From positions 1-14,526 of the forward strand of contig CAAENU010000008.1 of the NCBI GenBank assembly GCA_900757415.1: DNA of 14,526 nt. Reading direction: 5' to 3'. Of this stretch, positions 6,874-12,942 are shown one piece after another. How positions within the stretch are numbered: position 1 is the stretch's first letter; each line of letters starts with the position of its first letter. This stretch comes from an uncultured Oscillospiraceae bacterium. GTDB lineage: Bacteria > Bacillota > Clostridia > Oscillospirales > Oscillospiraceae. The translations under genes and the position numbers were made by a program. Below the pieces are notes generated by a model, which saw only the letters and a list, made by a program, of their open reading frames with translations, made no database searches and had not been told where the DNA came from.

Positions 6874-8118
6874 TTACTTACCGGCGCAGATCTGCTGAAG
6901 ATCCACGCTGCGGCTGTGGTGAATAGGCTGCCATGCAGGGTTATGAAACAGCGAGACAATGACGATGGGAATATAGGTAAACATAAACACCGGGAAGGTG
7001 ATAGCATACCAGATCTTTTTGCCGGTAGAACAATAGATGTTGTCCCACTCGGTAACGGTGGTGATGACACCCAGCACAAACACGGTGAGATACAGGCTCA
7101 GGGCCGTTTGCAGCAGGCAGGCGGCCAGCACCGTCCAATCGCCGCCATTAACGCAGTTATAAACGGCCGCGCCCAGATTCACCGCGATGGACGCACCGGA
7201 GAGCACCGCCGCCGGCATGATGTTCATGGTCATATCATAGCAGGAGAAGCTGCCCCGGAAGATGCCCCGGAGCAGGGGCGTGCCATACTTGCCGAATACC
7301 TGCAGATACCCCCGGGACCAGCGCAGCCGCTGGCGGAAGGACTGGCGGAAGGTAGTAGGCTGCTCATCGTAGAGCACGGCGGTGGGGCAATAGCCTACCT
7401 TTTCGCCCCGTATCACGTTGGCGATGGTAAACTGGATATCCTCCGTCAGCAGGAAGAAGTTCCAGCCGCCGCACTTCTCCAGAATTTTATGTGAGAACAG
7501 AAAGCCGGTGCCGCCGACGGCGCAGGAGCTGCCCAGCCGGCAGCGGGCGCCGTTGAGATAGCGGCTCTCCCGCAGGAACCACAGGGCGTAACCGGCGCTG
7601 ATCCAGTTGTCGCCGTAGTTTTTGGAGTTGCGGTAGCTGGTGACGATCTCATAGCCATCGGAAAAAGTTTTGTTGATCTCGGTAATGTAGTTGGGGGACA
7701 GCACATTGTCGGCGTCCAGCACCAGATAGCCGTCATAGGGAGCGAAATCCTCCTCAATGCAGCGCAGGAGGTATTGCAGGGCATAGCCCTTACCCACCTG
7801 GGCCTTGTCATTGCGGAAATAGACTGTGGCGCCATGCGCGCCCGCCACCGTGCCGGTCAGGTCGGTGCAGTTGTCGGCTACCACGAAGACATCCACCTTG
7901 TCGGCGGGATAGTCCTGCGCGTGGATGCTGTCGATCAGGTTGCCGATGACGGCCTGCTCGTTGCGGGCAGCAATCAGCACGGCGATGCGGTGCATCACCG
8001 GCTCGCGGTGAGGGGCATCCTTTTTCCACCACGCCACGGGGATATAGAAGAACTGATAGGAATAGCTCAGGAAAAACGCCAGCATCAGGGCGAGATTGAT
8101 GATCTGCAAGGTAGTCAT
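6874..8118 (-). CDS. Membrane-bound family 2 glycosyltransferase
   Basis: A 414-residue GT2 enzyme of the processive, membrane-embedded type (cellulose, hyaluronan or poly-GlcNAc synthase-like), which adds sugars from an activated donor at the inner membrane face. A hydrophobic segment lies at about 6-28. The catalytic domain shows VLIAARNEQAVIGNLI (47-62), the donor/metal motif DAD (135-137), TED (225-227) with the presumed catalytic Asp, and QRLRW (263-267), the QxxRW motif of processive enzymes. C-terminal membrane segments are at about 300-325, 328-355 and 370-392. ATG 8118 follows AAAGGAGG at 9 nt. It stands alone between two ABC operons with no other polysaccharide genes, so the product and sugar are unknown. 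Its leader is unusually structured. Confidence 0.87.
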   Translation of the reverse strand: MTTLQIINLALMLAFFLSYSYQFFYIPVAWWKKDAPHREPVMHRIAVLIAARNEQAVIGNLIDSIHAQDYPADKVDVFVVADNCTDLTGTVAGAHGATVYFRNDKAQVGKGYALQYLLRCIEEDFAPYDGYLVLDADNVLSPNYITEINKTFSDGYEIVTSYRNSKNYGDNWISAGYALWFLRESRYLNGARCRLGSSCAVGGTGFLFSHKILEKCGGWNFFLLTEDIQFTIANVIRGEKVGYCPTAVLYDEQPTTFRQSFRQRLRWSRGYLQVFGKYGTPLLRGIFRGSFSCYDMTMNIMPAAVLSGASIAVNLGAAVYNCVNGGDWTVLAACLLQTALSLYLTVFVLGVITTVTEWDNIYCSTGKKIWYAITFPVFMFTYIPIVIVSLFHNPAWQPIHHSRSVDLQQICAGK

Positions 8119-8123
8119 AAACT

Positions 8124-8142
8124 GCGGCCTCCTTTGTGCCGC
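8124..8142 (-). promoter_or_regulatory. Stem-loop holding the glycosyltransferase ribosome binding site
   Basis: GCGGC (8124-8128) can pair with GCCGC (8138-8142), leaving a 9-nt loop that carries most of the AAAGGAGG Shine-Dalgarno sequence on the minus strand; the last G falls in the stem. Five GC-rich pairs could reduce or present the site. That it matters for control is inference. Confidence 0.4.
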
Positions 8143-8144
8143 TG

Positions 8145-8193
8145 ACCCAAAAATGGGTGCGCTTTGCGGAGGGGTGGACTTTTTGTCCACCCC
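8145..8193 (-). terminator. Paired hairpins between the permease operon and the glycosyltransferase
   Basis: GGGGTGGAC/GTCCACCCC forms a perfect 9-bp stem (8171-8179 with 8185-8193) with a 5-nt loop, TTTTT as read on the plus strand. Downstream on the minus strand is ACCCA/TGGGT (8145-8149 with 8154-8158, 4-nt loop). They lie after the permease stop at 8248 and before the glycosyltransferase start. The first could terminate the operon, but no U tract follows it directly, so it could equally be part of the glycosyltransferase leader. Confidence 0.45.
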
Positions 8194-8215
8194 ATCGGGT
8201 GTATACGGTTATGAT

Positions 8216-8240
8216 ATGCGGCCTTTCGTCAGCGCCGCAT
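8216..8240 (-). repeat. Inverted repeat just after the permease stop
   Basis: ATGCGGC (8216-8222) and GCCGCAT (8234-8240) form a 7-bp stem with an 11-nt loop, starting 8 nt past the stop codon of the ABC-2 permease gene. No U tract follows. It may protect the transcript end or act as a weak terminator. Confidence 0.35.
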
Positions 8241-8247
8241 GAAGTTC

Positions 8248-10137
8248 TTAGTCGTACAGCAGCTCATCGGCGGTCTCAGCCAAACCGAAGGACACCAGCA
8301 GGTCCAGCACCTCGGTACAGTCGGCCGGCAGCATGTCGATGCCCCACGACGTTATATCAGCATCATTAGCAGCCGTAGGAGCCGTGCTGCCGGGCACCTG
8401 CGTACTCGCGCTCGTATTGTCCTGATAGTTAAACCCCAGATAGAAATAGCACTCCCCGCTGTTGGTGTTGCTCCGCTCGGGGGCCAGCACATCAACAGGC
8501 TCTGCCCGCCGGGCCTCAAGATAGCGGTCCAGCGCCATATACAACTGCCGGGCCTGCGGGGCGGTCAGCTCCACGGAATCGGTGTCCTGCCGGTAATTGT
8601 TGAACCAGCCGCCGATGATGGCAGCAGGGTCGATCTCCTCCAGATAGAAGCGGCTGTCACTGCTGGCCTTGCGCACCGCCGGGTCATTATAGAAGTCGTT
8701 GTACGCCTGATACAGCGGCGTGCCGCGCCGGACGATCTGGTTATAATAGCGTCGGACTATACCGCCGTCCTTCATGGTGTAGCTGACCGAGAAGGTCAGC
8801 ATGCCCTCATCCGCAGAGGTACTGCTTTCGGCCTGATACAGCGCCGCGTCGTCCGCCTTGCCCTGGGCCAGAACGGCACGGTGAAGCGCCGTCAGCTTTT
8901 CCAGACTCTCCGGGTCGGAAATATCCCGCACATAGGGGATATTGGAGCCGCCAGATACATCGGCGCTCTCGATCCGGTCCACGTCGGGGACGTATCCGGC
9001 AAAGCCCAGCACGTCGAAGCGGATCACCAGCGCAATGACCGCCAGCGCCACGGCCAGCACCGCTCCGCCCAGCCAGCCGCGGCGGGTAAACACGCGGAAG
9101 GACTTGTGCAGCAGCATCTGGACGCCGAAGTAGACGATCAGGCCCGTTACGATCTGGCACAGCACCAGCACCGTCATGCTGCCGCCGCCGGACACCATGT
9201 ACCACAGCAGGATACCCAGACCCATACCGCCGGCCAGCGAGATCACATACAGCACCACGGGCCGCAGCCAGTGGAACACGACGGCGTCGCCGGCCGTCTC
9301 GCTGTGGCGGGCGCGGTAGAAGAAATAGGCGGCGGCGATCAGCGCCGCGGCTACTGCCGTATAAACCAGCAGCGTTGTCCAGCCGGAGGCGGACAGGTGG
9401 TGGGCATAATAGCGGAACTGTGTGTCCGGGATGAGCGTGCTCTCGCCGGTAGTGGTCTGCTGATACAAGCGAACCGTCGGGGTCAGCCAGTCCAGCCACG
9501 CGGGCCAACCCACGCTCTCATAACCCCAGATGAATGCCTGCGCCAGAAAAGCAAACAGCGCGTAGAAAGCGGCAAACACAAAGTTGACGCCGACATAGAC
9601 AACGGGGATGGCCAGCAGCCAGCCGGTGATCATGGCGCACAGCGTAGCCAGCGCAAAGTAGAACAGACCGGTCAGCTCCGCCACAGCAAACCACTCCAGC
9701 GTGCCCCGCATGTCGATGGCGCCGCATCCGGCCTGCACCGGCAGGGAAATCAGCGCCGCCGCCAGATGCACCACGGTGAACATCAGCACGCCCACGGTGA
9801 AGTGAACGGCGAACTGGCGGCCCCGGGTGATGGGCAGGGCGTGCAGCAAACCCACGCTGCGGCCGTTCATCAGATAGGCGTACAGGGCCATGGCCAGCAG
9901 CACGGCGAAGCAGGCGGACACAATGGGCGCCGCCGCGGTACAGCCCCGCAGATGGCTGTTGACGCTGGCCAGCGATGCCGCCGGATCCGTGGCATCATAG
10001 ATCCATCTGCGGTTGCTCCACAGGGCCAGCGGCAGGGCGCACAGCCACACAGCGGCATAGCCGAACAGCAGCGGCCAGAAGCGGCGGAAGTCGGCGCGGG
10101 CCAGCGCCCGATCAGAGGACGATATCATGAACCGCAT
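8248..10137 (-). CDS. ABC-2 type permease with large C-terminal soluble domain (YtrC/D-like)
   Basis: A 629-residue membrane protein, third gene of the GntR-ATPase-permease operon. Nine or so hydrophobic segments lie in the first 375 residues (about 23-41, 69-90, 111-135, 150-175, 177-203, 254-273, 291-314, 322-342, 355-373). A soluble domain of about 255 residues (374-629), without cysteine-rich or catalytic motifs that I recognise, follows the last segment. ATG 10137 is preferred over GTG 10146 and ATG 10128 because GGGAGG lies 8 nt upstream, inside the end of the ATPase gene; the two genes overlap by 26 nt. The protein should form a transporter with that ATPase. Related firmicute permeases carry a DUF-type C-terminal domain (possibly DUF6449, from memory). 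The substrate is unknown; cell-wall antibiotic stress is suggested by the YtrA-type context. Confidence 0.82.
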   Translation of the reverse strand: MRFMISSSDRALARADFRRFWPLLFGYAAVWLCALPLALWSNRRWIYDATDPAASLASVNSHLRGCTAAAPIVSACFAVLLAMALYAYLMNGRSVGLLHALPITRGRQFAVHFTVGVLMFTVVHLAAALISLPVQAGCGAIDMRGTLEWFAVAELTGLFYFALATLCAMITGWLLAIPVVYVGVNFVFAAFYALFAFLAQAFIWGYESVGWPAWLDWLTPTVRLYQQTTTGESTLIPDTQFRYYAHHLSASGWTTLLVYTAVAAALIAAAYFFYRARHSETAGDAVVFHWLRPVVLYVISLAGGMGLGILLWYMVSGGGSMTVLVLCQIVTGLIVYFGVQMLLHKSFRVFTRRGWLGGAVLAVALAVIALVIRFDVLGFAGYVPDVDRIESADVSGGSNIPYVRDISDPESLEKLTALHRAVLAQGKADDAALYQAESSTSADEGMLTFSVSYTMKDGGIVRRYYNQIVRRGTPLYQAYNDFYNDPAVRKASSDSRFYLEEIDPAAIIGGWFNNYRQDTDSVELTAPQARQLYMALDRYLEARRAEPVDVLAPERSNTNSGECYFYLGFNYQDNTSASTQVPGSTAPTAANDADITSWGIDMLPADCTEVLDLLVSFGLAETADELLYD

Positions 10138-11008
10138 AGTCGGCACCTCCCATCTCGTAAATAAAGATCTCCTCCAGCGTCAGGGGAATGGCCTCCAGCA
10201 GAATGGGCTGAAGCGCCGACACCTGCGCCAGAATATCATTCTGATTGCCCCGGACAATATAGGTATGGACACGGCCGATCTTCTCGTGATGCAGGATGTT
10301 CAGGCTGGCGGGCATTTCCGGGTCATCGCCGCCGAAGGCCACCTGCAATTTTACCGTGTTGTCCTGCAGATCGCTGAGGCTGCGCTCCAGCAGCACCTTG
10401 CCCTTGTTCATGATGCCCACATGGTCGCACACATCCTCCAGCTCCCGCAGGTTGTGGCTGGACACCAGCACGGTGGTGCCCCGCTCGGCCACATCGCCCA
10501 GCAGCAGCGACCATACCTGACGGCGCATCACGGGGTCAAGGCCGTCCACCGGCTCGTCAAGGATCAGGTACTCCGGCATGCAGCACATGGTAATCCAAAA
10601 GGCCGCCTGCTTCTGCATACCCTTGCTCATGCGGCGGATCATCTGGCGGTCGTCCAGCGGGAACACCTCATGCATCCGATTGTAGCGCTCCTGGTTGAAG
10701 GAGGGGTACATGCCCTTATAGAGCCGGGCCATCTCCCGGATGGACCACTGGGAGAAATAGAACCAGTCGTCGGGGATAACGCAGATCCGCTGCTTGACGG
10801 CGGTGTTTTCGTAGATGGGCTGGCCCTCCAGCGTCAGAGAGCCGCTGTCGGGACGGTAGACGCCGGTAAAGTGACGAATAAGGGTGGATTTGCCTGCGCC
10901 GTTGGGGCCCACAAGGCCGTAGACCGCGCCCTTGGGGACGGTCAGGCTGGCCTCGTCCAGCGCCCGGAAGCCATCAAAGCTCTTGACGACATTTTTTGCT
11001 TCTAACAT
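10112..11008 (-). CDS. ABC transporter ATP-binding protein, YtrB-like
   Basis: A 298-residue ABC ATPase of the YtrB group. Walker A GPNGAGKS is at 34-41, a divergent signature MSKGM at 127-131 instead of LSGGQ, Walker B YLILDEP at 147-153 with E152, DGLDP D-loop, and switch His H185 in SSH. The Q-loop position reads IPDDWFYF with Asp in place of Gln, which I believe is usual in this subfamily. A C-terminal extension (about 215-298) follows the ATPase core. Its ATG shares one base with the stop of the GntR gene (TAATG), and its own end overlaps the permease gene by 26 nt, so all three are translationally coupled. It should drive the permease at 8248-10137. Confidence 0.9.
   Translation of the reverse strand: MLEAKNVVKSFDGFRALDEASLTVPKGAVYGLVGPNGAGKSTLIRHFTGVYRPDSGSLTLEGQPIYENTAVKQRICVIPDDWFYFSQWSIREMARLYKGMYPSFNQERYNRMHEVFPLDDRQMIRRMSKGMQKQAAFWITMCCMPEYLILDEPVDGLDPVMRRQVWSLLLGDVAERGTTVLVSSHNLRELEDVCDHVGIMNKGKVLLERSLSDLQDNTVKLQVAFGGDDPEMPASLNILHHEKIGRVHTYIVRGNQNDILAQVSALQPILLEAIPLTLEEIFIYEMGGADYAVHDIVL
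10146..10151 (-). promoter_or_regulatory. Ribosome binding site deciding the permease start
   Basis: GGGAGG on the minus strand lies within the last codons of the ATPase gene and 8 nt before ATG 10137. It is too close to GTG 10146 to serve it, so it fixes the permease start. Confidence 0.65.
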
Positions 11009-11367
11009 TACTTCTTCTCTCCTTCCCAGAGCTGTAAAAGCTCTTCGCGGGTCATACCAAGGTTCCGCAGCTCCTCCAAGACAGGCTTAAGCTTCCCGGT
11101 CAGCTCCGCTTTGCGGGCAGTGTTCTGGGTATTTCCCTCCGCCACAAAGCTGCCCTTTCCCGTGACGGACACCACATACCCTTCCGACTCCAGCTCGGCA
11201 TAGGCCCGCTGGATGGTGTTGGGGTTGATGGACAGCTGCGAAGCCATGGACCGCACCGACGGCAGCTTGTCGCCCGGCGCCAGAACACCCGTGACCATCA
11301 AGCGGCGCAGGCTGTCCTTTACCTGCTCGTAGATGGGCCGGCTGTCCCGGTAGTCCAGATGGATCAT
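11008..11367 (-). CDS. GntR-family repressor, YtrA subfamily
   Basis: A 119-residue regulator with an N-terminal winged helix-turn-helix (about 10-76, including PIYEQVKDSLRRLMVTGVL, LPSVRSMASQLSINPNTIQR and GYVVSVTGKGSFVA) and a short helical C-terminus of about 40 residues. This short effector-less tail defines the YtrA subfamily, whose genes usually sit first in an operon with ABC transporter genes that they repress. In Bacillus subtilis YtrA controls the ytr operon, induced by cell-wall antibiotics. Here the gene leads the operon, follows GAGGAG, and its upstream region has a consensus promoter overlapped by a matching inverted repeat. Autorepression is therefore a strong inference; the inducer is unknown. 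Confidence 0.92.
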   Translation of the reverse strand: MIHLDYRDSRPIYEQVKDSLRRLMVTGVLAPGDKLPSVRSMASQLSINPNTIQRAYAELESEGYVVSVTGKGSFVAEGNTQNTARKAELTGKLKPVLEELRNLGMTREELLQLWEGEKK

Positions 11368-11388
11368 ATTGTCACTCCTCTCGAGTGT

Positions 11389-11413
11389 AGTGTATTAAAC
11401 GTACTAGTACACT
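11389..11413. promoter_or_regulatory. Putative YtrA-type operator AGTGTA-N13-TACACT
   Basis: A 25-bp inverted repeat with 6-bp perfect arms (11389-11394 and 11408-11413) and a 13-bp spacer containing part of the palindrome GTACTAGTAC (11401-11410). The published B. subtilis YtrA operator, as I recall it, is AGTGTA-N13-AACACT, so the arms and spacing match at all but one base. It overlaps the -10 box and expected start site of the GntR operon. A further AGTGTA half-site sits at 11384-11389. Confidence 0.7.
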
Positions 11414-11440
11414 TATACCACGGTGTCATACACATGTCAA
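11412..11440 (-). promoter_or_regulatory. Strong sigma-A promoter of the GntR-ABC operon
   Basis: On the minus strand a perfect -35 TTGACA (11440-11435) is followed by 17 bp and -10 TATAAG (11417-11412) with TGG before it. Transcription would start near 11405, inside the operator, giving a leader of about 38 nt before ATG 11367. Confidence 0.85.
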
Positions 11441-11512
11441 GAGAAACCGGAAAATTTTTCGCAAAATTTCCGTTTGTTATGGCTGGGTTTCGGATTTTTT
11501 ATGAAGCAGGGT

Positions 11513-11541
11513 CTTTTCTTTTGCGGAGAAACAGGTATAAT
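11513..11541 (+). promoter_or_regulatory. Promoter of the ATP-grasp gene
   Basis: A perfect -10 TATAAT (11536-11541) has a poor -35 at the 17-bp position (CTTTTC, 11513-11518). It is divergent from the GntR promoter, with the two -35 boxes about 70 bp apart. An AT-rich inverted repeat AAATTTT/AAAATTT (11452-11458 with 11463-11469) lies between them. Confidence 0.5.
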
Positions 11542-11576
11542 GATAAGCACCTGTTATGAAAGGATGTTTTGCCTTT

Positions 11577-12596
11577 ATGAAACTCAGTTCCATTCGTCAG
11601 GCGGCCAAGAGTGTGCCGCTGCGCCGCGTGTGGCAGACCGCCGAAAAGGCCCACGCCATCTGCGGCAAGTCCACCGCCTCCCTGTTCACCGATATGCTGC
11701 GCTGCGCCAAACGCTATGGCGCAGGTCCGACGGACTATATGATGTTCGAGTTTTACGACCTGAACGACGACGAGCGGGCCACCTATCTCACCCGCGTGCG
11801 CTCCGCCGCCTTTGTCAAGCGGGTCAATAACCGCGCCGACGCCGCCATCTTCAACGACAAGAATGCCTTTTTCGAGAAGTTCCGTCCTCTGATGGGGCGG
11901 GAAGCGCTGAACCTGTTCAAGGCAGATGGCGAGCAGTTTAAGACATTCATGGCGGACAAGGACGCCGTGATCGTCAAACCCATTGACGGCGACTGCGGCA
12001 GCGGCATCGAAAAACTGTACAAGAAGGATTTTGCCGATCTGAATGCCATGTGGGCCTATATGAAAAAGCCGGAGAAGCGGTTCGGCATCTGCGAGGAGGT
12101 CATCCGCCAGCATCCGCAGGCAGCGGCGCTGCACCCCGATTCCATCAACTGCATCCGCGTGGCCACCTTCGTGAAGGACGGCGAACCGCTGGTGATCTAT
12201 GCCGCCTGCAAAGCGGGTACCGGCGGCATGGCCTTTGACAACATGGGCCGGGGCGGTATTACCATGCGCTTTGATCTGGACACGGGCAAGATCTGCGGGC
12301 AGGGCCATGATGAGGAGCTGAAAAAATATGACAAGCACCCCACCACCGGCATCGTGCTGAAAGGCTATCAGATGCCTATGCACGAAGAGGTCAAGGCGCT
12401 GGCGCTGAAAGCGGCGCTGATGTACCCGGAATTCCACTATGTGGGATGGGATATCTGCATGACCGAGAAGGGCCCCGCTATTATCGAAGGCAACGACTAT
12501 CCCGGCTATGATCTGGCGCAGATCCCCGACGACGGCGATCCCCATCCCCGCTATGGCTTGATCCCCCGGTTTGAAAAGTACGGGATCGAAGTGTAA
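11577..12596 (+). CDS. ATP-grasp enzyme, sugar-transfer-associated type
   Basis: A 339-residue protein of the ATP-grasp fold resembling the sugar-transfer-associated ATP-grasp family (ATPgrasp_ST), members of which are often found in surface-polysaccharide loci and are predicted to ligate an acid to an amine or similar group using ATP. Visible features are VIVKPIDGDCGSGI (131-144) with the presumed ATP-binding K134 and glycine loop, EEV (173-175), DSINCIRVATF (188-198), GGMAFDNMGRGGI (216-228), and the metal-binding end WDICMTEKGPAIIEGN (291-306) with D292, E304 and N306. ATG 11577 is preferred over ATG 11556 because AAAGGA lies 12 nt before it and nothing suitable precedes 11556. It stands alone with its own promoter and terminator; the nearest glycan gene is the GT2 about 3.5 kb away. 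The substrate is unknown. Confidence 0.82.
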   Translation: MKLSSIRQAAKSVPLRRVWQTAEKAHAICGKSTASLFTDMLRCAKRYGAGPTDYMMFEFYDLNDDERATYLTRVRSAAFVKRVNNRADAAIFNDKNAFFEKFRPLMGREALNLFKADGEQFKTFMADKDAVIVKPIDGDCGSGIEKLYKKDFADLNAMWAYMKKPEKRFGICEEVIRQHPQAAALHPDSINCIRVATFVKDGEPLVIYAACKAGTGGMAFDNMGRGGITMRFDLDTGKICGQGHDEELKKYDKHPTTGIVLKGYQMPMHEEVKALALKAALMYPEFHYVGWDICMTEKGPAIIEGNDYPGYDLAQIPDDGDPHPRYGLIPRFEKYGIEV

Positions 12597-12613
12597 ATCC
12601 ATGATAGAAACGC

Positions 12614-12644
12614 AAAAGGAGCGGGAATTGTTCCCGCTCCTTTT
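12614..12644 (+). terminator. Intrinsic terminator after the ATP-grasp gene
   Basis: AAAAGGAGCGGGAA (12614-12627) pairs perfectly with 12631-12644 around a TTG loop, ending in TTTT. It begins 17 nt after the stop codon. The A tract on the other side makes it potentially bidirectional. Confidence 0.88.
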
Positions 12645-12648
12645 ACGT

Positions 12649-12678
12649 TATTTCAAAGGGCGATGGTTCTTTGAAATA
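12649..12678. repeat. 10-bp inverted repeat
   Basis: TATTTCAAAG (12649-12658) pairs with CTTTGAAATA (12669-12678); G-U pairs can extend the stem inwards. It follows the terminator directly and has no T tract of its own. Confidence 0.5.
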
Positions 12679-12746
12679 TGTTCAAGATTTGCTCTGACCC
12701 GTGTTTATTCTACCGGGTGGTGCAACAAAAGCAAGAAAGCTGCTAT

Positions 12747-12761
12747 GGCGGCATAGCCGCC
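12747..12761. repeat. Short GC-rich hairpin
   Basis: GGCGGC (12747-12752) and GCCGCC (12756-12761) with loop ATA. An alternative pairing GCTATG/CATAGC overlaps it, so only one can form at a time. Confidence 0.4.
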
Positions 12762-12774
12762 GGGATCGGGTGTT

Positions 12775-12800
12775 AAAAATATGCCGCCGGCATATTTTTT
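12775..12800. terminator. Orphan terminator-like hairpin
   Basis: AAAAATATGCC (12775-12785) pairs perfectly with 12789-12799 around loop GCC and runs into six T on the plus strand and five on the minus strand. It belongs to neither flanking gene, both of which have nearer terminators. Confidence 0.6.
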
Positions 12801-12838
12801 ATCGCACCGGCGCGGCGCAAAACATCCACATTCATTGC

Positions 12839-12854
12839 GCCTGCGGGCGCAGGC
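12839..12854. repeat. GC-rich stem-loop
   Basis: GCCTGC (12839-12844) and GCAGGC (12849-12854) with loop GGGC. A longer alternative can pair GCGCC (12837-12841) with GGCGC (12862-12866) around it. Confidence 0.4.
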
Positions 12855-12870
12855 TCTGCGAGGCGCCAAT

Positions 12871-12907
12871 CAAAAAGACACCGTGGGGATCCCACGGTGT
12901 CTTTTTG
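12871..12907 (-). terminator. Intrinsic terminator of the NhaC-family antiporter gene
   Basis: A perfect 17-bp stem (12871-12887 with 12891-12907), including GACACCGTGGG and its complement, has a 3-nt loop and A5/T5 ends, so it can work both ways. It lies about 35 nt past the antiporter stop codon on the minus strand. Confidence 0.88.
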
Positions 12908-12942
12908 TATTTCGTTTGGGTCGTAAGTACAGTTCAGCGCAC

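Larger units (their letters stand above)
12597..12942. other. Gene-free interval rich in stem-loops
   Basis: I see no credible gene in these 346 bases. They contain at least six inverted repeats, listed separately, including terminators for both flanking genes and a third terminator-like hairpin in the middle. Open frames that cross it run through the hairpins and have no ribosome binding site. Confidence 0.6.

Noticed and set aside
8239..10164. 641-codon open frame on the plus strand opposite the ABC-2 permease
   Set aside because: It is the antisense shadow of a clear transporter gene. Its product is rich in His, Gln, Arg and Gly without any domain, it has no ribosome binding site, and the GC-rich codon pattern of the sense gene keeps the antisense frame free of stops.
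11359..11559. 66-codon plus-strand frame across the divergent intergenic region
   Set aside because: It covers the operator and both promoters and has no ribosome binding site.
12571..12756. 61-codon frame at the end of the ATP-grasp gene
   Set aside because: It overlaps the gene end and reads through the intrinsic terminator; no start signals.
12597..12942. CRISPR array or attachment site
   Set aside because: The repeats are different inverted repeats, not direct repeats of constant length with spacers, and no tRNA or integrase is near.
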